A DNA stretch of 30,491 nt, from the NCBI GenBank assembly GCA_003162555.1, contig PMNQ01000107.1:3189-33679 (forward strand). Direction: 5' to 3'. Of this stretch, positions 30,312-30,491 are shown one piece after another (within the stretch, counting starts at the first letter, position 1; each line of letters begins with the position of its first letter). The notes under the pieces are model-generated. The model had not been told where the DNA came from, did not search any database, and was given only the letters and a program-made list of their open reading frames with translations. A program made the position numbers and the translations under genes. This DNA is from Gammaproteobacteria bacterium (GTDB taxonomy: Bacteria; Pseudomonadota; Gammaproteobacteria; Steroidobacterales; Steroidobacteraceae).

Positions 30312-30491
30312 CTACTGGGAGAGGCGCGTAAAGCCGTCGGCGCTCCAGTCCTCGCTGCCGACGCCGTGATGGACGAAGAAGAGCCCGTCTGGATCGTATT
30401 TCGTCTTGACGGCCCGCAGCTTCGAATAGTTCTTGCCCCAGAACTCCTCCCGCCACGAGGCATTGAAGAAATTGCCCTCGTTGCAATACGA
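30312..30491 (-). CDS. FAD-linked oxidase with BBE domain, C-terminal fragment
   Basis: Only the last 59 codons are present; the gene continues beyond the window. They read NEGNFFNASWREEFWGKNY, then SKLRAVKTKYDPDGLFFVHHGVGS, which is the berberine-bridge-enzyme (BBE) C-terminal domain of FAD-binding oxidases (the N/Y-rich YxxW-G-xNYxRL..K..YDPxxLF pattern). The enzyme family oxidises sugars, alkaloids or other hydroxyl compounds with flavin. The TAG stop is at 30312-30314. It converges on the YCII gene. Confidence 0.85.
   Translation of the reverse strand, partial: SYCNEGNFFNASWREEFWGKNYSKLRAVKTKYDPDGLFFVHHGVGSEDWSADGFTRLSQ

Noticed and set aside
1..30491. CRISPR arrays, tRNA or rRNA genes, insertion sequences
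   Set aside because: I saw no regularly spaced direct repeats, no cloverleaf-like sequence, no rRNA landmarks and no transposase motifs.

Overview
The window is about 30.5 kb of GC-rich, gene-dense chromosomal DNA from a Gram-negative bacterium. A TonB-dependent outer-membrane receptor, a TonB-like energy transducer, secreted proteins with Sec signals, a MHS-type symporter and a NarX/NarL-type phosphorelay point to Proteobacteria. The gene families fit an environmental gammaproteobacterium (for example near Steroidobacterales/Nevskiales), but that placement is inference. I see no rRNA, tRNA, CRISPR array, intact insertion sequence or phage module.

Layout. 1-8539: the 3' end of a sulfotransferase gene (+) converges on a tightly packed six-gene minus-strand run, in transcription order: glucose-1-dehydrogenase-like SDR, GH15 glucoamylase-like hydrolase, DUF4337 membrane protein, aspartyl/asparaginyl beta-hydroxylase-like dioxygenase, TonB-dependent receptor, beta-propeller protein. 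8655-10454: an orphan membrane protein, then a PadR regulator translationally coupled to a TonB-like protein. 10530-14093: an operon of small membrane protein, MHS symporter and DUF885 metallohydrolase. 14090-16120: a DUF3445 haem N-demethylase-like protein, a YCII protein and an Ala/Pro-rich anchored protein. 16400-18791: two overlapping response-regulator genes facing a CHASE3/HisKA_3 sensor kinase. 18931-20331: a double-BON periplasmic protein and a 3-methyladenine DNA glycosylase.

20385-22473 is a toxin-antitoxin patch: a VapBC pair on + facing a minus-strand Xre/MbcA-type antitoxin, RES-domain toxin and MmcQ/YjbR protein, the last three joined by 4-bp GTGA overlaps. 22705-26801 holds a DUF2937 membrane protein, a coupled membrane protein/TPR protein pair and a secreted protein. 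26829-27214 is a scar in which a frameshifted GNAT acetyltransferase fragment abuts a frameshifted cupin fragment; about 400 bp without a recognisable gene follow. 27624-30272 carries a small membrane protein with a secreted YncE-like propeller, then an ArsR regulator in a chain of ATGA overlaps with an AHSA1/SRPBCC protein and a YCII-like protein. The window ends inside a BBE-type FAD oxidase gene (-).

The most notable items are the three-gene RES/Xre/MmcQ cassette, the GNAT-cupin composite relic, perfect palindromes lying on apparently leaderless promoters of vapB and the ArsR gene, the PadR/TonB coupling, and the operon linking starch/oligoglucoside hydrolysis, glucose oxidation, a TonB receptor and a 2-oxoglutarate dioxygenase. 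All promoter, operator and hairpin calls come from reading the sequence by eye, and all product names come from motif recognition without database searches.
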